Shown: positions 1 to 7,210 of the stretch, piece by piece
How positions within the stretch are numbered: position 1 is the first letter of the stretch
Layout: each line of letters starts with the position of its first letter
Assembly (NCBI GenBank): GCA_043421945.1
Contig: JBHOGO010000007.1
Span: 1 to 64,000, forward strand
Source: Thaumasiovibrio sp043421945
GTDB taxonomy: Bacteria > Pseudomonadota > Gammaproteobacteria > Enterobacterales > Vibrionaceae
Reading direction: 5' to 3'
DNA length: 64,000 nt
The notes under the pieces: model-generated
Seen by the model: the letters and a program-made list of their open reading frames with translations, nothing else
Database searches by the model: none
What the model was told of the DNA's origin: nothing
Position numbers and translations under genes: made by a program

Positions 1-187
1 AAAATGCCGCTGAGAACTTAGCAGGACTGAGGCACATGTCACTAAATATGCTCAGAGCAGAGCCAACAAAGATTAGCGTCCCTATGAAACAAAAGCGTTG
101 TATGATGAATCCTGCTTTTTTAGAGAAAGTATTGGCTGCTGGGATTGCATCGATGGCTAAATCATAACCACTCATGCGGATGCCCTG
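1..187 (+). mobile_element. right end of an ISAs1-family insertion sequence (left part outside window)
   Basis: The first 187 bases look like the 3' end of an IS. A transposase C-terminus stops at 167, and 171-187 (ctcatgcggatgccctg) reads, on the other strand, as CAGGGCATCCGCATGAG, the kind of terminal inverted repeat known from ISAs1-family elements. The left end and the target duplication lie outside the window, so completeness cannot be judged. The family is inferred from the end sequence plus the tail of the protein. Confidence 0.65.
3..167 (+). CDS. ISAs1-family transposase, C-terminal 54 residues only
   Basis: The open frame enters from the left edge and ends at TAA 165-167. The visible residues include AENLAGLRHMSLNML and a lysine-rich tail ending in ASMAKS. 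This matches the helical C-terminus of ISAs1/H-repeat transposases, where a conserved asparagine-leucine-arginine-hisitidine stretch follows the last catalytic glutamate. The catalytic DDE residues themselves are not in the window. The stop lies 3 bases before the putative terminal inverted repeat, as expected for an IS whose gene almost fills it. Whether the gene is intact upstream cannot be seen. Confidence 0.6.
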   Translation, partial: NAAENLAGLRHMSLNMLRAEPTKISVPMKQKRCMMNPAFLEKVLAAGIASMAKS

Positions 188-423
188 TCCCTATGGGTTA
201 TATCAATAGATGCGGGTGTTATTTGTAATTATGCACTAAGTTGTGCTCTTGTTATGTCCGTAGATTTTGCAAAGGAGGTAGATATTCACAGAGTTAAAAT
301 TGATGGTGGTATTCACTGATATATTACTTCGCCCAGTTGTGGGGAAAATATGGCTATGCGATGATGTCTCATTATCGGTGATACGACCGTTTCCCGACCT
401 CTATATGATGACAAGGACACCAC
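188..423. other. gap between IS end and ltaE
   Basis: No convincing gene is present. A 21-codon open frame with an ATG at about 258 has no recognisable product. The stretch just before 424 holds ACAAGGACACCAC, a plausible ribosome-binding site for ltaE. If the IS is intact to the left, its outward reading could influence ltaE, but no promoter is obvious. Confidence 0.4.
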
Positions 424-1449
424 ATGGCTATCGATTTTCGCTCAGATACTGTCACCCAACCTAATGCAGAGATGCGTGAATGGATGATGAATGCTCCGGT
501 AGGGGATGACGTTTATGGGGATGACCCTACCGTCAACGCATTAGAGCGATGGGCTGCTGAGCGTCATGGATTCGAAGCTGCTATGTTCTGCTCTTCAGGT
601 ACTCAGGCAAACCTACTTGCGTTAATGGCGCACTGCCAGCGAGGTGATGAGTATCTCTGTGGACAGCAGGCACATAACTATATGTTTGAAGGAGGCGGTG
701 CTGCGGTATTGGGCTCTATTCAACCTCAGCCGATAGAAAACGAAAAAGACGGCACACTTTGCTTTTCGAAGCTGGCAGCCGCTATTAAGCCTGATGATGA
801 CCACTTTGCGCGAACTCGATTGCTGAGCATTGAAAACACCATCAATGGAAAAGTATTACCCGTGAGTTATATGGTGCAGGCGCGTGAGTTTGTTGATCAA
901 CATAACCTTGCGCTCCATCTTGATGGGGCACGCGTTTATAATGCAGCCGTTGCATTAGGTGTTGATATTAAAGAGATTAGTCAACACGTTGATTCGATGA
1001 CGATCTGTCTTTCTAAGGGGCTGGGTGCGCCAGTGGGATCGCTTGTGCTAGGGACAAAAGCCTTTATTCGCCAGACCCGCCGTTGGCGAAAAATGCTGGG
1101 GGGTGGAATGCGTCAAATTGGCATGTTAGCGGCGGCCGGGCAGTATGCTCTACAGCACAATGTCGACAGGCTGGCAGATGATCATGCCAATGCAAAAACA
1201 ATTGCTGTCGCATTAGCAGCGTTGCCACAGTGTGATGTCAATCCAGACCATGTAGTAACGAATATCCTATTTGTTCGATGGGCAGATACGGTCAACCAGC
1301 AAGCCTTAGCGTCAGCGCTTGCTGAGGAAAATATTATCGTTACGCCGGGGAACCCGATGCGTTTAGTGACTCATCTTGGTATTACACGTGAAGATACCGT
1401 TAAGGTTATCGAAGCGATTACCCGTTATTTTTCTTCCATCATTCTCTAG
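424..1449 (+). CDS. ltaE: low-specificity L-threonine aldolase (PLP-dependent)
   Basis: Cytosolic PLP enzyme that cleaves L-threonine or L-allo-threonine to glycine and acetaldehyde. The N-terminus MAIDFRSDTVTQP is the classic beginning of this family (RSDTVT). The PLP-binding lysine is K198 in LSKGLGAPVGS, H83 in QQAHNY is placed to stack on the cofactor, and D167/R170 (HLDGAR) contact PLP. At 341 residues it is full length. The ATG at 424 has AAGGAC at suitable spacing. It stands alone, with a hairpin terminator 40 bases after the stop. A D-threonine-aldolase-type gene lies 1.3 kb downstream, so enzymes for both stereochemical series are close together. Confidence 0.93.
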   Translation: MAIDFRSDTVTQPNAEMREWMMNAPVGDDVYGDDPTVNALERWAAERHGFEAAMFCSSGTQANLLALMAHCQRGDEYLCGQQAHNYMFEGGGAAVLGSIQPQPIENEKDGTLCFSKLAAAIKPDDDHFARTRLLSIENTINGKVLPVSYMVQAREFVDQHNLALHLDGARVYNAAVALGVDIKEISQHVDSMTICLSKGLGAPVGSLVLGTKAFIRQTRRWRKMLGGGMRQIGMLAAAGQYALQHNVDRLADDHANAKTIAVALAALPQCDVNPDHVVTNILFVRWADTVNQQALASALAEENIIVTPGNPMRLVTHLGITREDTVKVIEAITRYFSSIIL

Positions 1450-1485
1450 CTAAGGCTTTAGGTAGTGGCATTCAGTGTAGGCTGG

Positions 1486-1511
1486 GAGCCCAAAGTATGG
1501 GCTCATTTATT
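1486..1511 (+). terminator. rho-independent terminator of ltaE
   Basis: The arms GAGCCC (1486-1491) and GGGCTC (1499-1504) form a 6-bp GC-rich stem with a 7-base loop, followed by an AT-rich tail ATTTATT. The placement 37 bases past the ltaE stop fits. Confidence 0.6.
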
Positions 1512-1526
1512 CAAGTTCATCCTTTC

Positions 1527-1582
1527 AAAAGCAATGTCACAAGAGCAATGCCTTAAGTACAAGGTCTCAAGTACAGTGTCGT
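1527..1582. repeat. degenerate 14-bp tandem repeat, 4 units
   Basis: The units aaaagcaatgtcac, aagagcaatgcctt, aagtacaaggtctc and aagtacagtgtcgt follow each other without gaps in the ltaE/HAD convergent gap. The first two share GCAATGYC and the last two share AAGTACA. Function is unknown. It resembles other short-period degenerate arrays in this window. Confidence 0.45.
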
Positions 1583-1619
1583 GATAGTGGGTCACCAGCC
1601 TGTAGAAAGGAACGCTTTG

Positions 1620-2423
1620 CTAGGCGTTACCGAGTAACTCTTCGAGTACGACCAGTACACCATTATCATCATTACTTGGTGCAATAAACCGAGCGTGCTC
1701 TTTTACCTTCTCGTGCGCGTTTTCCATGGCATAGGCGTGATAGCTTGCTTGCAACATTTCAACATCGTTAAAGTAATCCCCAAAGCTCAAGGTCTCTTCA
1801 TAAGTAAAATTAAAGGTGTCTTGTAAATGCCTGATCGCATGACCTTTCGACGCATTGGCATTCATGACATCTAACCAAATAGCGGCACTAACTACCACTT
1901 GATGACTGCGCCCAAAAGAGGTGTTAATCGTCGGATAGACCAGCGACTCAGTTCCGCCAAAATTCAGAATGGCAACTTTGATGAATTCATCATCAACACT
2001 GAGCAAGTCATCAACGTACTCACAGCGATGGTAGTATCGAGCAATTTCTTCACATGCTTTCGGATCTTTTGTTTCAATGTACGCGGACTTTTTTCCGCAG
2101 AGCACGATAAATGCGCCATCGATCTGACGTGTTGTATCAATCACTCGGTGGGTGTCGTTTCGTTCAATGGCGGCACTATAAAGCTCTTTACCTTTGTGCA
2201 TGACTAGCGTGCCGTTTTCAGCAATGAAAATCATTTGGTCTTGGATATCTGCAAACGTTTCTAAAAGGCTGTAATACTGGCGTCCTGAGGCTGCAGCAAA
2301 CAAGATACCTTGCGCTTTTAAGCGGGGAAATAAGGTGAAAAATGCAGGTGATAATGTTTTATGGCTATCAAGCAGGGTGCCGTCCATATCCGTAGCGATA
2401 AATTTGATTCGAGGTGATGGCAT
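1620..2423 (-). CDS. HAD-superfamily Cof-type phosphatase
   Basis: Predicted Mg-dependent phosphatase of the Cof/YbiV class, which dephosphorylates sugar phosphates or similar small metabolites in the cytosol. Motif I is FIATDMDGTLLDS with the nucleophile and acid aspartates, motif II is AAASGRQ, the motif III lysine lies near VKEHARF, and motif IV is SFGDYFNDVEML. A large C2-type cap sits between motifs II and III. The frame extends to TTG at 2438, but ATG 2423 (MPSPRIKF) places the protein start just before motif I, so I chose it; neither start has a strong ribosome-binding site. At 267 residues it is normal for the family. The exact substrate cannot be told from sequence. Confidence 0.85.
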   Translation of the reverse strand: MPSPRIKFIATDMDGTLLDSHKTLSPAFFTLFPRLKAQGILFAAASGRQYYSLLETFADIQDQMIFIAENGTLVMHKGKELYSAAIERNDTHRVIDTTRQIDGAFIVLCGKKSAYIETKDPKACEEIARYYHRCEYVDDLLSVDDEFIKVAILNFGGTESLVYPTINTSFGRSHQVVVSAAIWLDVMNANASKGHAIRHLQDTFNFTYEETLSFGDYFNDVEMLQASYHAYAMENAHEKVKEHARFIAPSNDDNGVLVVLEELLGNA

Positions 2424-2705
2424 GGAACGAAATCTCAATTGAAAAACAAACTGATACGCTACCCCTATTCACTAGGGAGGTCAAAATGATTTAGCGGAAT
2501 AATGAAGTGCGAACGAGATATAACAGACATCATAGCATTCGTTTATTTGTGGTTAGCCGTAGGGGAGGATTGATAAGTTTATACCTTGATTTAATTGGAT
2601 AAAAAAACTGTATTTGAGTCTAGCTGAACAGTTTGTATGGTTAAGATAATCGTTCTCAGGTATGTTGCACTTAGACTTTCCTTTAAATTGATAGAAGCTG
2701 TTGTC

Positions 2706-3812
2706 ATGAAATTATCTCAGTTAGATACTCCCGCATTAATTGTGGACCTTGATGTTGTTGAAGCCAACCTTGCCACGATGCAGCAGCGTATCAAAAACTT
2801 GAATACAACGTTACGACCGCACACTAAGGCGCATAAAATTCCAGCTTTAGCCCATTTGCAGATGACCTATGGTGCCGTTGGGATTTGTACCTCGAAACTA
2901 GGTGAAGCCGAGGTGATGGCTGCTGGTGGTGTGAATGACATTCTCATTACTACACCTATCGGTGGTGATAAAAAATACCAACGATTGATCAACCTACATC
3001 GCACTTATCCAAGCTTCACTTTTCGTCAAGTGATTGATCATCCGCAACATGTTCAAGCGATTGCAAAGCATGCAGCAGCCGCGGGTATTGAGGTACGCTT
3101 GTTGATTGAAGTGGAAAGTGGGCAGCAGCGTTGTGGCGTGGCTATTGGTGATGAACTAGTGGCACTCATTGAAGATATTCAACAAACGGATGGTGTGATT
3201 TATGACGGCCTTCAAGCATACAGTGGTCACCTCCAGCTAATAAAAGGCAATGAAAAGCGCGCAGAGATGGCACGGGATGCCGTTACAGAGTTATTCTCGT
3301 TTGTCGAAAATACATTACGTCCTCAAGGTATGGCTCCAGACGTTATTTCGGGAGGTGGTACTGGTACTTTCGAGGCAACAGAAGGAAAGGGCTTCACGGA
3401 GATCCAAGCGGGCTCATTCATCTTTATGGATGCTTCTTATACGGCAATCAATGAGTCATTAAAAGGTGAGACAGAAATACCTTTTTCTGCGGCATTAAAA
3501 GTACTGAGCACTGTCATTAGTCATCCTACCCAACAACGTGCCGTTATCGATGCAGGAATGAAAAGTTTGTCGATTGATCTTGGTATGCCAATTGTCGAAG
3601 GCAGGGACGATGTGAGGTATCAAACCGGGGGGGATGAGCATGGTATTCTACACCTTTCAGAACACAGCCAATCGTTTACCATAGGTGACGTTGTCACATG
3701 CATTCCGAGCCATTGTGATACGACGTTAAATAACTTCGATACACTTCATGCTGTACGTGGTGATCAAGTAGTACAGAGTTGGGAAATTTCAGGCAGAGGT
3801 CGCTCAGACTAG
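2706..3812 (+). CDS. D-threonine aldolase / D-3-hydroxyaspartate aldolase family protein (DSD1-like)
   Basis: Fold-type III PLP enzyme with an alanine-racemase-like barrel. The PLP lysine is K41 in RPHTKAHK, and the C-terminus carries the metal site as H336-C337-D338 in PSHCDTT. In this family H-x-D is typical of D-threonine or 3-hydroxyaspartate aldolases, whereas D-serine dehydratases have H-x-C; here HCD offers both, with the spacing favouring H-x-D. GGGTGTF near residue 220 binds the cofactor phosphate. The frame opens at 2637, but ATG 2706 (MKLSQLDTPALI) matches the usual start. It has 368 residues. Likely reaction: retro-aldol cleavage of a D-3-hydroxy amino acid to glycine or glycine-type products; the substrate is inferred. 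Confidence 0.8.
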   Translation: MKLSQLDTPALIVDLDVVEANLATMQQRIKNLNTTLRPHTKAHKIPALAHLQMTYGAVGICTSKLGEAEVMAAGGVNDILITTPIGGDKKYQRLINLHRTYPSFTFRQVIDHPQHVQAIAKHAAAAGIEVRLLIEVESGQQRCGVAIGDELVALIEDIQQTDGVIYDGLQAYSGHLQLIKGNEKRAEMARDAVTELFSFVENTLRPQGMAPDVISGGGTGTFEATEGKGFTEIQAGSFIFMDASYTAINESLKGETEIPFSAALKVLSTVISHPTQQRAVIDAGMKSLSIDLGMPIVEGRDDVRYQTGGDEHGILHLSEHSQSFTIGDVVTCIPSHCDTTLNNFDTLHAVRGDQVVQSWEISGRGRSD

Positions 3813-3962
3813 TGAGCGTGAACCAAATCATTTGATTCAAGCGATCTAACTCTTGCTCATAAAATGTTTTCGGGGCGGTCTGCATCGGATTTCTACGGTT
3901 TAGGAAAGGCACACTGAATGATTCTAACAGATTTATGGCAAGAGGCAGTTAAGGCTATGTCA

Positions 3963-5069
3963 TTAGGGAATTATTCGGTAGATTCTACCGCTATCGGTTG
4001 AGAAGTAGAGAAAACCGTCAGGGCTGAGTTGGATATCACGAATACGCTCACCGAGTGACGTGAAAAGGCGTTCAGTTTCGACTAATTCGCTGTTATTAAT
4101 GTCCCCGTTGTCCTTCGTCTTATTATCAAGGCTGACAACATTGATATGGGTAAGTTTTAAGGCGCCAGCCAGTAACTTGCCGTTTAAGCTTGGGTAGCGA
4201 GTTCCTCGGTAAAGTATTAGCCCAGAAGGGGCGATGGATGGAATATAGACGAGTTTGGGATCAATAACTCCCGGTAACGATTCAGCTTCACCCACGGAGA
4301 GCGGACCCCAGTATTCTTTACCGTGTGAGGTTTTCGCCCAGCCATAATTAGCCCCTCTTTCGATCAGATTGATCTCATCACCACCACGTGGACCATGTTC
4401 AATCGACCATAGGCTGTCTGTTGCGCTGTCGTAGTAAAGTCCTTGTGCGTTGCGGTGGCCATAGCTGTAGACTTCATCTGCACCTTCATCGCTGTGGTAA
4501 AAGGGGTTGTCTGATACAGGGCTACCATCTTGGTGAAGGCGAAGTAATGCGCCTGCATGGTTATGAGTATTTTGACCGTTGTCACGCTCGCCTCTATCAC
4601 CAATGGTCATATAGAGGTTGTTATCATTATCAAATGCGATACGGCTACCGAAATGCCGGCTGGTAGTGCTTAGAGAGCTTGTAATGAGAATATCCTCCCA
4701 AGCTGAAAGTCTGCCATCGATATATTGGCTCATTGCTAAAGCCGTTACAGCACCACCATCACCTTTTTTGCTGTAAGTAAGATAAACACGTGTAGGGTCG
4801 TTGGGACTAAAAGCAATATCGAGTAGGCCGCCTTGTCCGGCTGCCGCAATATGGCTGGGAGTGTTTAACGGTGTTTGCTTATTCGTTTTGAGGTTAATCC
4901 GTTTTATCCCCCCGTTACGTTCGGTCACAAGTAGTTGCTCGTTGTTAATAAAGGCTAATCCCCACGGTACAGCGAGACCTTCAGCGACAACCTCAGCTTG
5001 CAGTGCTTGGCTAGCGGTACTGAAAATAGAAAGTAATACGCTTACGGCAGCAAGTAATCTTGATCTCAT
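3963..5069 (-). CDS. periplasmic PQQ-dependent aldose sugar dehydrogenase (YliI-like)
   Basis: Predicted soluble quinoprotein oxidising aldose sugars in the periplasm. It starts with a signal peptide (MRSRLLAAVSVLLSIFSTASQA) followed by a six-bladed beta-propeller of the GDH-B/sorbosone dehydrogenase type. Diagnostic pieces include VPWGLAFI, TERNGG, GQGGLLDIAFSP, the GDRG turn, HRNAQGL and EHGPRGGDEIN. At 368 residues it is close to the E. coli homologue. The frame opens at 5135, but ATG 5069 directly precedes the signal peptide and has AGG-rich sequence upstream. No PQQ biosynthesis genes are in the window, so cofactor supply must come from elsewhere or the medium. Confidence 0.85.
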   Translation of the reverse strand: MRSRLLAAVSVLLSIFSTASQALQAEVVAEGLAVPWGLAFINNEQLLVTERNGGIKRINLKTNKQTPLNTPSHIAAAGQGGLLDIAFSPNDPTRVYLTYSKKGDGGAVTALAMSQYIDGRLSAWEDILITSSLSTTSRHFGSRIAFDNDNNLYMTIGDRGERDNGQNTHNHAGALLRLHQDGSPVSDNPFYHSDEGADEVYSYGHRNAQGLYYDSATDSLWSIEHGPRGGDEINLIERGANYGWAKTSHGKEYWGPLSVGEAESLPGVIDPKLVYIPSIAPSGLILYRGTRYPSLNGKLLAGALKLTHINVVSLDNKTKDNGDINNSELVETERLFTSLGERIRDIQLSPDGFLYFSTDSGRIYRIIP

Positions 5070-5123
5070 TATCCTATTCACCTTAATTTCGTCCTTGTCA
5101 TGAGGAGTCGTGGCATTTATCGA

Positions 5124-5151
5124 AACAATCAACAATCAACAATCAACAATC
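5124..5151. repeat. perfect 7-bp tandem repeat (AACAATC x4)
   Basis: Four exact head-to-tail copies of AACAATC lie 55-82 bases upstream of the sugar dehydrogenase start, in its likely promoter or leader. Being outside the frame, length changes could alter promoter spacing but not the protein. Confidence 0.8.
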
Positions 5152-5340
5152 AACCAACAGTAAACGCCATTATCTAGGGTATCGTTTTGAGGGAAATAAT
5201 AAGGACGATTCTGCTAATGACCCATGTTTGAGTAAAGTGACCACATTACTAATGTTAGCTTGTGAGCAGCCTTATTGCTTTTGTATTCCCAGACCGCTAT
5301 CACTAATTTCTATCTCAGTAGTGGAGCTCTTACTTGAAAA

Positions 5341-5832
5341 CTACTTTTCTAAGGAGAGCAGTAATTTTGCGAGTAATCCTTCTAGTTGTTCAGTTTCTTG
5401 CTGCGTAAAATCAGAGTAAAAATGTTGATGGTTTTTCTGTAGCTTAGCAATAATTTCTTCAATGGTACTCTTACCGGTATCGGTCAGTTGAACGCGCTTT
5501 ACTCGCCCATCATCCAATGACGCTTTTCGAGTAATGAACCCCTTACCTTCGAGTCGATAAAGAGCCTTTGTTAATCCCCCCGAGCTAATGAGCATGTAGT
5601 CCAAAATCTCTGTTGGCGTAAGCAGATGGGGTGGTGGAGATCTTCTTAGTGCCGTCATCAGACCAAAGTCAGAGGACTGTAACCCATACTCAGCCATCAT
5701 TTTGGTGCGTACCGCTTCATTAATGGAGTAGATCTTATCGATGCATGGCATTGCTACAGCCATGTTTTCATAAGCTTCAGGCCAGTTTTCTTCCATCAGG
5801 GTCAGGAAGTGATCAAATTTTTCTATGGTCAT
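5341..5832 (-). CDS. MarR-family transcriptional regulator
   Basis: 163-residue winged-helix repressor. The central part, LMTALRRSPPPHLLTPTEILDYMLISSGGLTKALYRLEGKGFITR, is the MarR helix-turn-helix, followed by the wing KASLDDGRVKRVQLTDTGK. Flanking helices form the dimer interface. It is divergent from a Bcr/CflA-type efflux gene starting 108 bases away, and two similar imperfect palindromes lie between the two starts. The usual arrangement is repression of both genes, relieved by a ligand; the ligand is unknown. Confidence 0.9.
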   Translation of the reverse strand: MTIEKFDHFLTLMEENWPEAYENMAVAMPCIDKIYSINEAVRTKMMAEYGLQSSDFGLMTALRRSPPPHLLTPTEILDYMLISSGGLTKALYRLEGKGFITRKASLDDGRVKRVQLTDTGKSTIEEIIAKLQKNHQHFYSDFTQQETEQLEGLLAKLLLSLEK

Positions 5833-5862
5833 GGCAGTACTATTGAGTGATGAATGGAATAT

Positions 5863-5912
5863 ATCTTGCCAGAAAGATAAAATTAGTCCAATCTACTTTC
5901 CTAGAAAGATAA
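5863..5912. promoter_or_regulatory. paired candidate MarR operators
   Basis: Two similar elements sit between marR and the efflux gene: atcttgccagaaagataa (5863-5880) and ctttcctagaaagataa (5896-5912). Each is an imperfect inverted repeat, the second being CTTTC-cta-GAAAG. The shared tail AGAAAGATAA recurs exactly 32 bp apart, about three helical turns, so two dimers could bind the same face. The assignment to MarR is by position only. Confidence 0.5.
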
Positions 5913-5940
5913 GTAGTTAAGCGTAATTGATGGAGGTTTT

Positions 5941-7110
5941 ATGCCTAAACGGCATTTTGTTATTTTAATGGCCCTTATTATGGCGGCTGGCCCTTTTGCG
6001 GTTGACGCTTATTTGCCCGGCATTCCCTCGATGGCGGAGTATTTAGGTATTGGGGTTGACGCTGTTGCGACCACGGTAAGCTTTTATATTTTTGGGATGG
6101 CGCTTGGACAGCTGATAGGCGGTCCATTTGCTGATCGTTTTGATAAACGCGTCCTTATTATTGGCGGGCTGGTTGTCTATGCGATGACTTCTTTGCTTAT
6201 TGCGTCTTCGCAGGACCTCCATGTCATTCAAATTTCACGTATCTTTCAAGCCATTGGCGGGGGATTTGCAGGCGTCTGTATTGCGCCTCTCGTAAGGGCT
6301 AGGGAAAAAGGTAACGAAGCCGCAAAGCTGTTTGGGCTGATTGCCATGATTATGATTTTGGCTCCGGCAATTGCACCAAGTATTGGCGCATTAATTTTAT
6401 TGTCGGGTAAGTGGCAGAATATTTTTCACTTTTCGGCACTTTATGCGTTATTTGTAGCCATGCTCGTTGCCAAGTCATTGCCGAAATCTCCAGGTAAAAT
6501 CGAACAACAAAAAGTGCCTGCATACCGTCGCTACCTTATGGTGCTACAAAACCGAACAGCGATGCGCTTATTACTTGTCCAGTCCTGTGGGTATAGTGTC
6601 ATGATGGTATTTGTGACAAATGCATCCTTTATCTATCAGAGTCAATTTGGGCTAGGTGAGCAGTTGTTTGGTCTTGTGTTTGTTGCAAACACGGCAGTAA
6701 ATATGCTTGTCAATCGATGCAATGCGAAGCAGCTGAATTCTCACTCTGCGCATACATTATTACGTGTAGGGATTGGGTTTCAGGCACTATTTGTTTTGTC
6801 CCTTGTTGTCTTTACTGCTTTGGATGTTTCGGTACATCTCTTTACGTTAGGGATCATGGGAGCTGTGGGTATGTTAGGGGCGATTATGCCAAATACGAGT
6901 GCGTTATATATGAGCCAATTTACAGATAATACGGGCTCGGCAGCTGCACTTTTAGGTGCTGGACAATATTTAGCAGGTGCAATGATGGGAGGGTTGGCAA
7001 TTTTCCTTCATAACGGAACGTTATGGCCCGTTGTATCGGTAATGGTGTTATTAGTGGTTGTCTCCAATGTCGTTTTACCCAAAGAAAGAGTCGCTTGCTT
7101 TACTAAATAA
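5941..7110 (+). CDS. MFS drug efflux transporter, Bcr/CflA type
   Basis: Inner-membrane proton-driven exporter with about 12 membrane segments in 389 residues. The N-terminus MAAGPFAVDAYLPGIPSM with an aspartate in TM1 (DAYLP) is the hallmark of the Bcr/CflA subfamily, and GGPFADRFDKR is the loop 2-3 motif A of MFS proteins. The start has TGGAGG at good spacing. It is divergent from a MarR regulator, suggesting induction by an exported toxic compound. Substrate is unknown; bicyclomycin or sulfonamide-type drugs are typical for the family. Confidence 0.88.
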   Translation: MPKRHFVILMALIMAAGPFAVDAYLPGIPSMAEYLGIGVDAVATTVSFYIFGMALGQLIGGPFADRFDKRVLIIGGLVVYAMTSLLIASSQDLHVIQISRIFQAIGGGFAGVCIAPLVRAREKGNEAAKLFGLIAMIMILAPAIAPSIGALILLSGKWQNIFHFSALYALFVAMLVAKSLPKSPGKIEQQKVPAYRRYLMVLQNRTAMRLLLVQSCGYSVMMVFVTNASFIYQSQFGLGEQLFGLVFVANTAVNMLVNRCNAKQLNSHSAHTLLRVGIGFQALFVLSLVVFTALDVSVHLFTLGIMGAVGMLGAIMPNTSALYMSQFTDNTGSAAALLGAGQYLAGAMMGGLAIFLHNGTLWPVVSVMVLLVVVSNVVLPKERVACFTK

Positions 7111-7126
7111 TCGTATTTCATGAACC

Positions 7127-7167
7127 GCACACGACCAGTAATAAGCTTATTAGGTCGTGTGCTTTTT
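7127..7167 (+). terminator. rho-independent terminator of the efflux gene
   Basis: A 10-bp perfect stem GCACACGACC (7127-7136) and GGTCGTGTGC (7153-7162) is followed by TTTTT. The loop itself contains the palindrome aataagcttatt. It also lies downstream of the convergent radical SAM gene, though the T-run favours the + strand. Confidence 0.85.
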
Positions 7168-7210
7168 CCTGAAAATAACAGTGTTTATGAGTCGTAAAGG
7201 GCTGTTGGCA

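Noticed and set aside
3694..3912. 72-residue frame opposite the D-threonine aldolase end
   Set aside because: Half overlaps a clear gene on the other strand; no recognisable domain or ribosome-binding site.
5136..5340. gene in the sugar dehydrogenase/marR gap
   Set aside because: The frame at 5228-5419 runs into the marR gene on the other strand and has no features.
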